Source: Serpula lacrymans var. lacrymans S7.9
Taxonomy: Eukaryota > Basidiomycota > Agaricomycetes > Boletales > Serpulaceae
Direction: 5' to 3'
Length of the DNA: 64,000 nt
Assembly (NCBI RefSeq): GCF_000218685.1
Contig: NW_006763300.1
Location: 455,360 to 519,359 of the forward strand
Under the pieces are notes generated by a model. That model had not been told where the DNA came from. It saw only the letters and a program-made list of their open reading frames with translations, and did no database searches. Shown here in pieces: positions 23,065-34,851 of the stretch (positions within the stretch are counted from its first letter, which is position 1; every line of letters starts with the position of its first letter). The position numbers and the translations under genes are program-made.

Positions 23065-24868
23065 TGTCATGCACCAAAGTTGATTGGTAGCATGGACAGG
23101 TGTCAATAACGAAGCAAATATTCAAAAAGACTCGCCTTTGCGCCACACAGGCACAGTGCCACATGGAATAGTAATTAATATTGCCTGTTTCGAACTTGTG
23201 GCTGATCAGCACCACCTCTATTAGGCAATCCAGTCACGCTCACCTTTGCTTTTCCATTCGGTACTTTCCGCATTTCGGCATTTCGGCAAATTTTCGCGTT
23301 GCCACTGGCTACACATTGCATTGCGCCCTCGCTTTTGTTGTTTCCCTTACTCCCCTTCCTTTGTCTAGCCCCACCATGGGCCCCTTCCTTTCCTTTTTAT
23401 TCTCACCTGATGGTCGTTTCTGGATCCACATTCTAATCCACTTTTTCGTCACCTCCACCCTCCTCCTCCTCATCTTATTTGCACCCCCACCATTTCTGAT
23501 GTCACCACTTCCTATCCGCTTCCGTCGCCAATCCGTTGACTACCACATGCCTGGGAACTGCTGATATCAGCAAAGCCCCAGCGGCCGGTTCAAATAGGGC
23601 AACAGGTCCATCTTCATGACGTTGATCTGCCATCATATACTATCAAAATATTGGTTGCTTGTCTTGCCTGGTTGGAGTGTGGGTGGGTAGTTTTTGAGCT
23701 GGAGAAGGTTCATCCCCTTGCGTCGCCCATGTTCATTGCTGTCCCATTCACTTGGGTACACTTATCTTTTTTCCATTGTCTTCGCTACAGCTACACCTAC
23801 CACATGCTGCCTGGGACTCACTTGTTCCAAATTGGAACTACTCCTCTCCCTCCCTCGTTTGATCAGGTGGTCCAACACAACCAGTCCATTGGTAAGGCCA
23901 TGGAACTGTCGGATTTGGACTAGGTGGTGGACTGGTGGCTCCAGTTTCTTTTTCTTCAGCAAAACATTCATTTACAGTGTGATTATTTTTCAATTTTGAA
24001 TCATTTTTATGGACACATATTTTTTAGAATGCCTGACTGACAATAAAGGAACTGTGTTGATACTGATAGTGTTTTGCCTTGCCCTTTTTTTTACTGCATC
24101 TTCCCATGACATCATGATTTTCCTGCTCTCTTTTTGCTATTGGACTTTACTTTATGGCTGTACAAACCTGTGACATTACTCACAGCATTCATTGTTCTAT
24201 CCCTTTCTTTTCCTTTTTTTGACAATCTTATCTTGTATTACCTATGCAGGATTTGTCAGCGTACATTCCTTCCTTCATATTCTTTCTCATTCTTTTTGCA
24301 CAGCTATACTGTGCATAGCCTACTTTTCTTTTACTATATAAACCCCTGTATTTTACCTTGTAAAAACAACAAGAACTCGATTCCAGACTTCTTCTCTAAT
24401 CTTAAGTCCACTTCTTACTGCTACTTGTGATCCAGTGTGGTCACAACACTTCCCACTGCTACCACTGTTAATTGCTGTCATCGTCACTTCCCACTTTTGA
24501 AGTCATTGTTATCCCTTTCAATTAGAGTCCTTCTGAGCACTACAGTTTGTGTGTCAGGAGCCTGCTATCACTGGGAACCTCGTCACCTCGTCATCCTTGT
24601 GCTACAATTAGCAAGGTAGTGCTCGTCTATACTCGTCACTAAGCCCCTATCTTCTATAAATTCAACTATCCCTCCTCCTCAAAACCCACACTCATACACC
24701 TCTGGGTTTTACTTTGAAGGATCTTTATATGTACCACCCCACGAATAACCAGACCACTCCACTGTTCTAGGAGGCAAAGCCCATAAACAAGTTCCGTGGA
24801 ATCTGGGAGGATTGTGTGTTTGTTTGTTTTTGTGTGTGGTTTTCTAACAGCAGTTCTCATCATCGACA
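23065..24868 (+). mobile_element. LTR-like family B, copy 1 (1804 bp), TSD TTGT
   Basis: It starts TGTCATGCACCAAAG and ends TTCTCATCATCGACA, with TGTC/GACA inverted termini. Both flanks are TTGT, an exact 4-bp duplication. It sits inside the RNase H frame of element 1; joining the flanks with one TTGT removed restores the frame around LNRQQARWMTEL. It carries an ORF (23376-23923), an AATAAA near 24042 and a TATATAAA near 24336 followed by an R/U5-like tail. Confidence 0.9.
23376..23923 (+). pseudogene. ORF of family B element, copy 1 (frameshifted)
   Basis: It starts at CCACCATGGGC, a strong translation context. The frame encodes a hydrophobic segment (ILLLILFAPPPFL), then PLPIRFRRQSVDYHMP. 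A small insertion near 23551 shifts the frame; the rest (LEKVHPLASPMF, VPFTWVHLSFFH, then MELSDLD and stop at 23921) continues in another frame. The function is unknown and no family is recognised. The same ORF is found in the other two copies. Confidence 0.6.
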
Positions 24869-24872
24869 TTGT

Positions 24873-25363
24873 CTGTTCAACTTTTTGGGTTCCTTGAAAT
24901 ATAACAGATTTTGATGATCTGTCTATATTTTGAATTCTTCCTCTGCGTCTATTGAGTCATGTCTCCATTCACTAAGTGCTGTCATAATAGCAAAAAGTTC
25001 TTTGTCATAGATCTCATAATTACGCTCTGTGGAGTTCAGCACTTTAGAGAGGTATGCAATTGGTCTCCAGTCATCTTTTTGTCTTTGCAATAAGACAGCT
25101 CCTATTGCAAAGTCACTACTATCTGCTTCTACTTTGTATTGACCATGTGGTACTGGGAGGGCTAGCACAGGGGCTGAAGCAACACACTTTTTTAAGGTTT
25201 CAAATGCTTCGCGTTGTTCATTTCCCCAAATAAATTCCTCTTTTCCTGTTAACTTGGTCAATGGTTTTGCCACTTCTCCAAATCCTTCTATAAACCTTTT
25301 GTAGAAGTTAACAAAAAGCCAAGAAATGCTTGAATATCTTTTTTGTTTTTGCATTCTGGCCAT
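24873..25363 (-). pseudogene. RNase H and RT connection (element 1)
   Basis: The frame gives FIWGNEQREAFETLKK, KVEADSSDFAIGAVLLQRQ and STERNYEIYDKELFAIMTAL, the tether plus RNase H start with its D and E residues (VEAD, DKEL). It then passes into DHQNLLYF-like sequence and is cut by the family B insertion; the end of the domain resumes left of 23065 (RWMTELSQYHFTIHHMPG). Confidence 0.85.
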
Positions 25364-26046
25364 TTGCTAATTTCTTCTACTTTTACTGGATCCATGTGGA
25401 TTTTGTTTTCTGAGATGATCAGTCCCAGATATTCTACTGATGTTTCTTCAAAATCGCATTTCTCCGGTTTTAGATATTGATGGTATTTTCTAAAGATTTC
25501 AAGTACATGTTGCGTTGTTGCTCTGTGCATCTCTATATCCTTTGTAAAGACCATAATATTGTCCAGATATATAATCACAAGCCCTTCATCTATCAACTCC
25601 TTGAAAAGAGTGTTCATCATTGTTTGGAACATGGCAGGGAGTTAGTAAGTCCAAAGAACATTACTAATAGTTCAAACAGCCCCCAAATTGTTCTAAACAC
25701 TGCTTTTGGCTTGCCTCCTTCTCTCATACAGATATTATTGTATCCCCACCTAATATCCAGTTTTGTGAAGTATTTTGCTCCACTAAGCTTATCTACAAGT
25801 TCGCCTATCAACGGAAGTGGATATCTATTCTTTATTGTGATATTATTTAACTTCCTGTAGTCTTGTACTGGTCTCAACTTCCCGTCTTTTTGTTTTTATA
25901 AAGAAGAATGGTGATGCAAACGGGGATTTGGATGGTCTTATCTGTCCTGATTCTAAATTTTCTTTTAGAAATGCTTTTAATTCTTCTTGTTCTCCTCTTG
26001 CTAGCGGATAGATTTTAGAATCAAGAGAATGATCTCCTGGTATTAG
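25288..26046 (-). pseudogene. Reverse transcriptase (element 1), degenerate active site
   Basis: RT motifs in order are [32 protein letters not shown] (motif A), FQTMMNTLF and VIIYLDNIMVF. The last should be YxDD, but the second Asp reads Asn, which would cripple polymerisation. The fingers region before 25877 is frameshifted. Confidence 0.88.
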
Positions 26047-26712
26047 TTATATCGCATGATCCCATTGTCTTCTCTCTGGTAGTGCATCAAACTCCTTTTT
26101 ATCAAATACGTCTTTGTATTGATGTAGGTGTTTTGGCACTTTTTTTTTGAATCCACCTTCTTTTCTGTTTTTACCCACAGCTTTGGCTACCTGTTGTGCC
26201 ATTGTGCCTTGAGCTTGAATGTGGTAATATTGTTTATCTACGGTAGTGTCTTTGAAATCTGTGAGATTTATTTGGATCAATCTTTTCTCCGCTTCTCTGT
26301 CTAATTCATCAAAGAATGTTTCGGGATCTTCCTCTGGATCAGATATTTGGATCTGTGGTTTGCATTCTTTGGGGCATCTCTCAAATGATATTTTTGACTC
26401 TTTTCAATCTATTATGGGATTGCGTTTGTTTAGCCATTCATGTCCTAGGAACATCTTTCCAGTACCAAGGTTGGTTACTGCAAAGTGGATCATTTTGACA
26501 TGGTCTTCAATCTCCATAAGTAGTATTATAAATTCCTTGATAGCTCCATTTTTATTTAGAGTACTATCTGCATTGTAGACTGGTATTGGTATCTTTCTTG
26601 TTTTGTAATTTTGGTCTTTCACAAATTGTAAGTTAATGCAACTCCTGGTACATTCACTGTCCAATAGTGCTTTGACCGTTTTTGATTTCAGAGTGTCTAA
26701 GGTAGTGAGCTT
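26047..26712 (-). pseudogene. Aspartic protease region (element 1)
   Basis: The frame gives LDSECTRSCINLQFV, where the catalytic DSG reads DSE, then IPVYNADSTLNKNGAIKEF and FLGHEWLNKRNPIIDW, as in retropepsins of fungal chromoviruses. The linker to RT continues to PERRQWDHAI and a stop. Confidence 0.8.
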
Positions 26713-27317
26713 ACATGTTACATTAATTTGATTGCCTTGGGTGCCCGTAATGTACTTTTTAGGGGAGGCTATTTCAATGATTGCTTGTACAGCTTCTTCC
26801 TCTTGTAATCAATTAACTTTTTTTATAGTTTCTCTAGTTACTTCTCTGTTTCTCTTTTTGTGTGTCCAGGCACTTAGGATTACAATGAATCTTTCTTCCT
26901 TTTGGTCTCTAAGTCTGTCTACAACCCATTCCGGGGTCCACACTTCTTTCTTTTCTAGGTTTTTATTTGGAGGGGTTCCTGACCTCCCTTCTACAGTCTC
27001 TGCTGCGTCTGTCTCCATAGAGCTCGCCACATCGGGTGTAGGAATTTTAGCATTTGCCGTCAGTGCTGTGCTTTCTAGTGATTTGCCCACCATCGGAACT
27101 GTGAATGTCTCATCACTATGCACCGCTTCTGCTGCGGTTGTGCTTCTGTTTTTGTTTGCATCTTTTTTGTTTCTAATTTCTTTCTTTGTCTGTGTATTTT
27201 TAATAGATTCATTTTTAATGCTATCTGGTAGAATACATGTTTCCACAGTTAAAGGGAGAAATCAATTCAAATTGTCTTTTTTGGGCGCAGCCAGTTGATG
27301 CGATACCGCTGGCCTCT

Positions 27318-28280
27318 TTAAAAATCTGCCAGGAGATTTTCTCCTTCCTCTTTCATCATCTTCTCTAGGAATTCTATGACATTAAACTGGGGCTTCTTTG
27401 TTTGTGCATCTTTGCACTCAAAACTCCCATATCCTTTTTCTCCGCACCAGTAATATCTTCTCTCAGTGTATGCTTTATAGACCTCCATCTTTTCACCGCC
27501 ACCTGTGTATGTGTAGCCAGTGCTGTCCTTCTTTTTCTCCGTCTTTGTTTCTGGACTTTTTTCCGGTTGTCTTTTTCCGGTTTGAGGAATTCTTTGTTCA
27601 TCCAGTTGGTGGTGTATCCGGCCCATCGTCATTTTTCTTTGAATTTTTCAAAGAACACTTGAGCTGTTTCTGCTCCCTGCTTTAGGGTCAGAATCTCATT
27701 CTTTGCGCTCTCTTTCTCGAAATTGTCTTTGAATCTCTCCTCCATCTTGTCCGCAAAGTATAACCAACTTCTGTATGTATGATCAATGTCTAAACCCAGC
27801 TGTTGGGCGTTGACCCTATTCTCAAGCCAGTTGGTCCTAAATGCCGCTGCTTCTCCTTCTTTCATAAAGACAGCACGGAGGTGATCTTTTTCCTATTGTC
27901 TTTAAAATATCCAAAGTCATCTCTTTGAAGTGAAGAAGCAGAGACTCTCTGAAGGCTCTATATTTCTTCTTATCTCCTGAGAAGTTCTCTGGCTTTTCAA
28001 GAGCCATTCTACTTTGCTCCACCCTTTCTGGGAGTGGTGGTGCTCTGTTCGCCTTTTTGAGTCTTTTCTCTAATACGGACACTTCTTCGAGTTGTGATTG
28101 ATAGATGAGGCGGGTTTCTCGAACTGCTTTCTCTATCTCTGCTTTTACATATGCCTCCATTGAGACTTCTCTGGGTGGAGGGGCTTCTATTCTGGGTAAT
28201 GAGTTTATCATTTCCCGAGTAAATTTGTGGCCTGTGCTGCTTGATGGCTCTGGCTGATTTCGGTATTCTAAATTGAACAT
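27318..28280 (-). pseudogene. gag (element 1)
   Basis: Gag starts at MFNLEYRNQPEPSSSTGH and runs through EKPENFSGDKKKYRAF and NRVNAQQLGLDI to a nucleocapsid knuckle YYWCGEKGYGSFEC. The knuckle has lost its first Cys and its His, compared with the intact CYRCGEKGHRSFEC of element 2. A piece between the capsid and the knuckle is deleted relative to element 2, and frames shift. The first 272 bases overlap ORF X in another frame. Confidence 0.8.
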
Positions 28281-28866
28281 TGTTTGTGAATTTGAGTTGT
28301 GGTGGTGGTGGAGTCTCTTGTTTGATTTCAGGAGAGGAAGTTCTGATTGGAGTGATAATGGGGGGTGGAAAGTGGTTTTTGAAAATGTAATCTCTGGTAT
28401 AGACATTCTGTAACAACCAAGAGTTTGTTACTCTGGCGTACAACTCAGACAAGCTATAGAGAGGATGATGAGGGAGTGGTTACCCTTTAGGCTTCAACAA
28501 GTTAGTTATGAGGATACAACAGGAGGACTCGCTGAGGAGTCTCCTTGATCTATTAGGGTATATATACTACTACAGGGTTGTTTGTACATGTGTACCATAC
28601 AGTTGATGGAGGCAGTGGCTGATGATGTCAAGGGGCACAGCCCGTGTAATCAGCTCCACTGCGTGAGAGAGTTATATCTAAAAATAAGGAAAAGGCAGTG
28701 TAGTGCGAGAAAGAGGAGTTTGAACAAAGGGGAAAGTGCCACATGGCACAGTGTGTGAAAACTACAGAAAAAGGACAAAGAGGAGAATAAAAATTAAAGG
28801 TCTGAAAATTGTGTAATGCATGTTCTGTTCTCCTATCCAGATGTAAAATTCTCTACTGAGCATGAA
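28009..28866 (-). pseudogene. ORF X (element 1), split by an LTR
   Basis: It starts MLSREFYIWIGEQN at 28866, is interrupted by the family A LTR (about 28409-28818), then resumes as YTRDYIFKNHFPPPIITPI, EIKQETPPPPQL and a basic tail with TTRRSVRIREKTQ, stopping at 28009. It matches ORF X of element 2 residue by residue in the N-terminal half. Its last 272 bases are also the start of gag in the +1 frame. Function unknown. Confidence 0.6.
28409..28818 (-). mobile_element. LTR family A, copy in element 1
   Basis: It runs from TGTAACAACCAAGAG to a slightly altered end (AAAATTGTGTAATGCA instead of ..TATTGTAACA). No clean target duplication can be read because of the altered end. Its TATA-like box points into gag of element 1. 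Confidence 0.75.
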
Positions 28867-29049
28867 AGGAGTTCCCCAGTGATAAGCTGGATCAATACAC
28901 TGCTTTTAAGATCTCTAGTAGTCTATCTTTCTCTTTGAGTCAAGGTGTTTCTCTTCTGTCCACCACTGACTATGTATGTAAGTGCTAGTTTTGTATTTAC
29001 AAATTTTATGTAAAATGTATAGTGTAAAATTCAGGTCCAAATGGTTGTC

Positions 29050-29118
29050 TGAACGTAGTCGGCATGTTAAGCTCTCAACTCTTCCCCTACTGGCAGACTC
29101 AAGTGAGCAGCCTGGTAA
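29050..29118 (-). repeat. Conserved retroelement leader motif (element 1)
   Basis: On the minus strand it reads ACCAGGCTGCTCACTTGAG then TCTGCCAGTAGGGGAAGAG. The same block occurs between the leader ORF and ORF X in elements 2 and 3. It could be an RNA structure or packaging site. Confidence 0.5.
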
Positions 29119-29226
29119 GGAGTATGCAAAGATGAAACTATGTAAAAATGAGAAATTCTTTACGGTTCCACACCGTCAAGAATATGTATGTAGTAGTATT
29201 TAAAGGGGAATGGTTTTGAAAGATGT

Positions 29227-29409
29227 TCAGGAGGAGGAGGGTGATACATTGGCAGGGAAGAATGATAAGATGGTGTTTGGATGAGTAGGGATGTGAGTTA
29301 ATGGAATGATGGGTTGTGTGTGTGGTTGGTAAAATATACAGAGTAGTGTGAAGATGGTGATAATGATGATGATGATGGTGATGATGATGATAGCTGCTAG
29401 TACACTCAT
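29227..29409 (-). pseudogene. Small membrane-type leader ORF (element 1)
   Basis: The first ATG after the 5' LTR, 29 bases from its end, opens MSVLAAIIIITIIIIIITIF, a strong hydrophobic helix, followed by PIIPLTHIPTHPNTILSFFP. A stop comes after 60 residues; beyond it TSFKTIPL still matches the end of the element 2 protein, so this copy has a premature stop. Confidence 0.55.
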
Positions 29410-29438
29410 AGATAGTAGTTGTTACTAGTTGTTGATTG

Positions 29439-29766
29439 TGTTAGATCCCTACACCTTTTGCTGAACTAACAGAGGTGTAAGTTTCAGATCAAATAGCGTC
29501 AAATAATCAATGTTAAGAGGTAATTAACAACTAAGGAATATATATACATGGGTGTCTGATATATATACATTTCTGAAAGTCAGCCATGAGGCGCTAACTG
29601 ATGTGCTACGTCATAGTCCAGGCTTTGTCAGGTGACTGTAGTGTCACGTGACAAGATAAGATAAATACTACTATTTGTAATAATCATGTGATAGTAAGGT
29701 CACATGATGAGATAAGATTTGGAACTTATAGATTAGATAAGACTTCTGTTGGTTCAAGTCGTGACA
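29439..29766 (-). mobile_element. 5' LTR family D of element 1 (328 bp)
   Basis: On the minus strand it starts TGTCACGACTTGAACC and ends AGGGATCTAACA. It matches the LTR at 36394-36720 and includes ATATATAC-type promoter sequence. Confidence 0.8.
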
Positions 29767-29962
29767 CAGTACCTCATGTGTTTTAGTATATATACTGGAG
29801 CAATACATGGGGGAGAGACTCAGTGAGTCCTCTTCTAGTGTATACCAACATTAGTATGACAAGTTCTGTCCTTTGATAGGTTATACACTTTGTTATTCTC
29901 CATTAAGTGTTGCTGTGGTTGTGCTCCAGTGCCCCAAGACTGTGTCTCGTTGGTGTTGTCAC
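29767..29962 (+). mobile_element. LTR family A long variant, 3' fragment
   Basis: The tail of the variant seen at 8757-9286 is present (TATATACTGG, ACTCAGTGAGTCC, then CCAGTGCCCCAAGACTGTG and GTTGGTGTTGTCACA). It is cut at its left by the LTR of element 1. Confidence 0.65.
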
Positions 29963-30084
29963 AAGCCAACTCCCTGTTTTGCTCCCACAGCACATCTCTA
30001 TCCTCCAAACTCTGACAAATCTGAAAGTCATAATTCTGATAGGATATTTGAACCGACATTGCCTGGACCCTCCATATCTCTTCC

Positions 30085-31890
30085 ATGGTCAAACACATGA
30101 GTAATATATTCCAGGGCAGTGATGGATTTCACAGTTTGTCCACTTGTCAACCCCTAGAGGTGCTATTTATTTGCATGGCCCCACAATATCTGATCTCTTC
30201 TTGTACCTCTAGGGTGTCTCTGAGATTTCCTGATTCTCCATATACCCCAATGCCAGCTCTGGACTCTCTGGTGCTTGCTCCTACTGAGTTACCTAGGGCA
30301 AGGAGGAGAACAAGGACAGCGAGGGTCTTACCCTAGCCCAAGCAATCACCTTACTTGCCAGATCCTCTCAATGCAACCCTGATGGTGGTTCTGCATGCAC
30401 CAGAATATGGGAGCCTAACACCTTCAAAGGCTCCAATGCAAGGAAGCTTTGCTCCTTCATTGTGCAGTGTGTTACGATTCAAATCTACTCTCATTTTATC
30501 CTTCACCCCTTGTTGTTACTTATTGGACTACATTTCCTTTACCTAGTGGTTATCACCCACCACTATCTCAGTTTCCCCACATGTACACTTTCATCTCTCA
30601 ATCTTTATCTCATTCTATGTTTATCTTTATCTTATCTTTCTTCTTCTTTTTCTTGGACACCACAGTCTTAGCCTTATACCTTGTAATCTATAGTTCTTCC
30701 AAGGATACTCTTTTTGGACTATATTCTCCACACCCTTGGCCCGGGAGGTCTTTACACTATTGGCTCTTACTTAAAACCCAGTTTGGAGCTCAGCTTAGAT
30801 TCACTACCTACTTAGTATATAAATCCCTATATAACAGTAGGATAGGACAAGTTGAATCTACTCTTCAATTCCCTGCTATCATCTGATGGGACTACCCCAT
30901 CCATAATCCAATCCCTATCAGGCAATTATAGACCAAGAACCTTGAAAAATCAATGGTAGCATGACATTAGAGTTGAATTGCAATCATAATAGAAGAATGG
31001 ATCGTAACACAGTGTGAACTAGACTTTAACAAGCTTTCAGGTGTGTTCCACACTGACTGGGCAAAGATCAATTACACAATCCCCTTCCTTAAAGGGATAG
31101 TGCTAGATTGGTTTGAGCCTGACATCCTGACCCCAGACAATCTTGCCACAATCTCTATCTGGATGGACAACTACTCCGAGTTTCTTTCTACACTCCTCTT
31201 CAATTTTGGGCCTCATGACCTCATCAGAGATGCGGAGTCCCAATTTTTAAGAACACCTCCAGATGTGTAAGAATTAATATCTAAAAAAGCACATGGTCAA
31301 GTTTAATTATCTCACCACCCAACTCCAAGGGTGGGGCAAAGTGCACTCTATTACCAGTTCTACAAAGGACTTTCTTTAAAGATCAAGGTTTCCCATGTTG
31401 GAAAACCAGACTCCCTTGCAGAGTTACAGGTCCTTGCCCAAACCATTAACTTATGCTATTGGAAACAACACAGATTTAGAAGGAAAACTGGCATCCAGCT
31501 CAAGTCCTTGTTGGATGCCAATACTATGTCCTCCTCCTCCAAGCAGTTTTTATCATCCTCTGCAAGACTTGCATTCTGTGGCAATTTAATTTAGTCTAAT
31601 TTCCATTCCCATTATACTCACTTGCACTTGTCTGCTATGAAAATTCCAGATATGTTTAGCAAGCTGGGCGAGGATGGTAAAATTACTCTGGGAGAATACA
31701 AACACTGTTTTGGCAATAATCTCTGTCTGTTCTGTGGACAAATAGGGCACAATGCAAAATTGTGCCCTAAGTCTTCTTCCAGTGTCATAAAAGTTTATGC
31801 CACTGCAACAATTCCTGAAAACACACCAGACACCACTGAGGCAAAACAAATAGTCAGCAGTCCTTCACGCTACACACAGGTTGAGGACTG
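30085..31890 (+). pseudogene. gag of the second gypsy lineage, split
   Basis: Pieces recognisable from agaric gypsy gag are FLKGIVLDWFEPDI, LLFNFGPHDLIRDAESQF, SALYYQFYKGLSLKIK, VGKPDSLAELQVLAQTINL and NLCLFCGQIGHNAKLCP. The last is an intact CX2CX4HX4C knuckle at about 31724-31765. Frameshifts and the LTR at 30470-31009 break it. Confidence 0.82.
30470..31009 (+). mobile_element. Solo LTR family F, 540 bp, TSD CAGTG
   Basis: It starts TGTTACGATTC and ends GGATCGTAACA (a long inverted terminus) with CAGTG on both sides. AGTATATAAATCCC near 30811 is the promoter-like box. It lies inside gag. Confidence 0.9.
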
Positions 31891-32849
31891 TGCACTGATG
31901 TCAGAACCGTGGCCTCTTTGGAGTAATGGAGCTGCAGAGTACAAGGACGGAGTAACAGAATACAGAGGACAAGATGGGGAATTGGCTTAGCTTGTGTGCT
32001 AGACCCTTCCACAGACCTTGGTCCCTAACTCGTTGGAAGTAGACAGAGGAGAAGTAGAGGATGAAAGGGAGCAGAGTAAAGATCCTTTGGAGAAGGATTG
32101 GAAAGGACTTTAGAAAAGGACTGGTAAAAAAGCGAGGGAATCTAGTTGATATTCGAACTGCAGAGACAGAGTATAGGAGTTACAGCTTATATACTGTTGG
32201 GGGAGCAGGAGTTCGTAAGGAGTAACTTGTAATGTAGGTACAGAGTTCCATGCGGACAATTATCTAGCAAGAGGAGAGCACATGTGTGAGGAGTGTATCA
32301 TAAGGTCTAACTATAGAGTCTATGAGGAATACTAGAATGTGTGAGGATAAATGTATGGCAGACTAGAAGTCCGGTGCAGGAGTATTGGAGCAGACAACTG
32401 GAGTACCATGTAGAATTGGAGTGTAGAGTTATGCTGACTGACAGACCATGAGGAACGTAATCCCAAGTATACCGATGTTTCGGGGGTTTTGGGCTCAGAG
32501 AATAACTCCTTTGGAAATGCCAGAGTTCTGTCTTCCGGTGTCATGCACCAAAGTTGATTGGTAGCATGGACAGGTGTCAATAACGAAGCGAATATTCAAA
32601 AAGACTCGCCTTTGCGCCACACAGGCACAGTGCCACGTGGAATAGTAATTAATATTGCCCTTTTTGAACTTGTGGCTGATCAGCACCACCTCTATTAGGC
32701 AATCCAGTCACGCTCACCTTTGCTTTTCCATTCGGTACTTTCCGCATTTCGGCATTTCGGCAAATTTTCACGTTGCCACTGGCTACACATTGCATTGCGC
32801 CCTCGCTTTTGTCGTTTCCCTTACTCCCCTTCCTTTGCCTAGCCCCACC

Positions 32850-33381
32850 ATGGGCCCCTTCCTCTCCTTTTTATTCTCACCCGACGGTCGTTTCTGGGTC
32901 CCCATTTTAGTTCACCTCCACCCTCCTCCTCCTCATCTTCTTTGCACCCCCACCATTTCTGATGTCACCACTTCCTATCCGCTTCCGTCGCCGATCCGTT
33001 GACTACCACGTGCCACTGCTGATATCAGCAAAGCCCCGGCGGCCGGTCCAAATAGGGCAACAGGTCCATCTTCATGACGTCGATCTGCCATCATATACTA
33101 TCAAAACATCGGTTGCTTGTCTTGCCTGGTTGGAGCGTGGGTGGGTAGTTTTTGAGCTGGAGAAGGTTCATCCCCTTGCGTCGCCCATGTTCATCGCTGT
33201 CCCATTCACTTGGGTACACTTATCATTTGTCCATCGTCTTCGCTACAGCTACACCTACCACACGCTGCCTGGGACTCACTTGTTCCAAATTGGAACTACT
33301 CCTCTCCCTCCCTCGTTTGATCAGGTGGTCCAACACAACCAGTCCATTGGTAAGGCCATGGAACTGTCAGATTTGGACTAG
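32850..33381 (+). pseudogene. ORF of family B element, copy 2 (frameshifted)
   Basis: It has the same CCACCATGGGC start. A deletion near 32910 shifts the frame, after which 32962-33381 is open with PLPIRFRRRSVDYHVP, IGQQVHLHDVDLPSYTIKT, LEKVHPLASPMF and the shared MELSDLD end. Function unknown. Confidence 0.6.
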
Positions 33382-34154
33382 GTGGTGGACCGGTGGCTCC
33401 AGTTTCTTTTTTTTCAGCAGAACATTCATTTACAGTGCGATTATTTTTGAATTTTAAATCATTTTTATGGACACATATTTTTTTAGAATGCCTGACTGAC
33501 AATAAAGGAACTGTGTTGATACTGATAGTGTTTTGCCTTGCCCTTTTTTACTGCATCTTCCCATGACATCATGATCTTCCTGCTCTCTTTTTGCTATTGG
33601 ACTTTACTTTATGGCTGTACAAACCTGTGATATTACTCACAGCATTCATTGTTCTATCCCTTTCTTTTCTTTTTTTGACAATCTTATCCTGTACTACCTA
33701 CGCAGGATTTGTCAGCGTACATTCCTTCCTTCATATTCTTTCTCATTCTTTTTGCACAGCTATACTGTGCATAGCCTACTTTTCTTTTACTATATAAACC
33801 CCTGTATTTTACCTTGTAAAAACAACAAGAACTCGATTCCAGACTTCTTCTCTAATCTTAAGTCCACTTCTTACTGCTACTTGTGATCCAGTGTGGTCAC
33901 AACACTTCCCACTTTTACCACTGTCAACTGCTGTCATCGTCACTTCCCACTTTTGAAGTCATTGTCATCCCTTTCGATTAGAGTCCTTCTGAGCACTACA
34001 GTTTGTGCGTCAGGAGCCTGCTATCACTGGGAACCTCGTCACCTCGTCATCCTCGTTGTTCTCAAACCTACCTTGTGCTACGATTAGCAAGGTAGTGCTC
34101 ATCTATACTCGTCACAAAGCCCCTATCCTTCTATAAACTCAACTATCCCTCCTC

Positions 34155-34851
34155 TGTAAGGACCGTTTTACTATTTTCTTATCTTTGTTATGTCTTGGTT
34201 CTCGAACACTTTTCCCGTTACACCTCTGGCTCTAGGGCTAGAGGTATCCTTTGCCATCTTACTTCTCATAGCCCTCACAGGCTTTCTTAACCATCGCTAC
34301 CACTTTATATCACAGATCAGAGACTGGGCATCGCTCCCAGCTAGCCAGCACACTGGGTAGGGACTGGTAGTAGGCATCTCGCCAACCAGCTCCAAGCCCC
34401 AGTAAAGCCTGGTAATACTAATAAACGCCTTATCTAGAATCGTACCTCATCATGAGGATACGGTTCCTGACCACGCGTAACAATCTTCTATTATTAGTAC
34501 AAGTCTCTCACCTGCTGATTAATCAAGTCAGAAGTCGTACGATAGTTACTCTCCCTTTTTCCTATTGGTTGATTAATTCCTCAGACCACTTTTCGTATAT
34601 TCTCCTTTCGGTCTGAGGAACGGACAGTTCTCTATATAAAGACGTACCTATTCATGTATAGCTCCTTAGCTTTCTATTACTGAATTTACCCGCTTTACTC
34701 CTCAACAAGAACCTTTGAAGCTTACCTCTCAAAGTCCTCTACTCACTATATTTCTAGCGTCTGTCGACCTCAAAGCTCATTGGACCCTTACTCCCTGCAA
34801 GTGCAGAAGGAGATAGGTTTAGTTTTTGTTATAGTTTATCGTTGCCTCACA
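34155..34851 (+). mobile_element. Solo LTR family G, 697 bp, TSD TCCTC
   Basis: It starts TGTAAGGACCG and ends TTGCCTCACA. The flanks are TCCTC on both sides, and removing the element plus one TCCTC gives exactly the sequence of family B copy 1 at this point. It contains CTATATAAAGACG near 34632. It is the youngest layer in this stack. Confidence 0.9.

Larger units (their letters stand above)
21286..29766 (-). mobile_element. Chromovirus element 1 (Ty3/gypsy), nested and decayed
   Basis: On the minus strand the order is LTR-D, membrane-type leader ORF, ORF X, gag, protease, RT, RNase H, integrase, chromodomain, then a purine-rich GGAGGGGGTAA tract at 21286. That is the full order of a Ty3/gypsy chromovirus. 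The 3' LTR is missing; the sequence beyond the purine tract is a family A-like piece. Two LTRs are inserted in it: family B at 23065-24868 (in RNase H) and family A at 28409-28818 (in ORF X). Point mutations and stops show it is inactive. Confidence 0.88.

Noticed and set aside
28403..28823. A 5-bp target duplication for the family A LTR in ORF X of element 1
   Set aside because: The right end of the LTR is altered; candidates such as CAGAA depend on shifting the border, so no claim is made.
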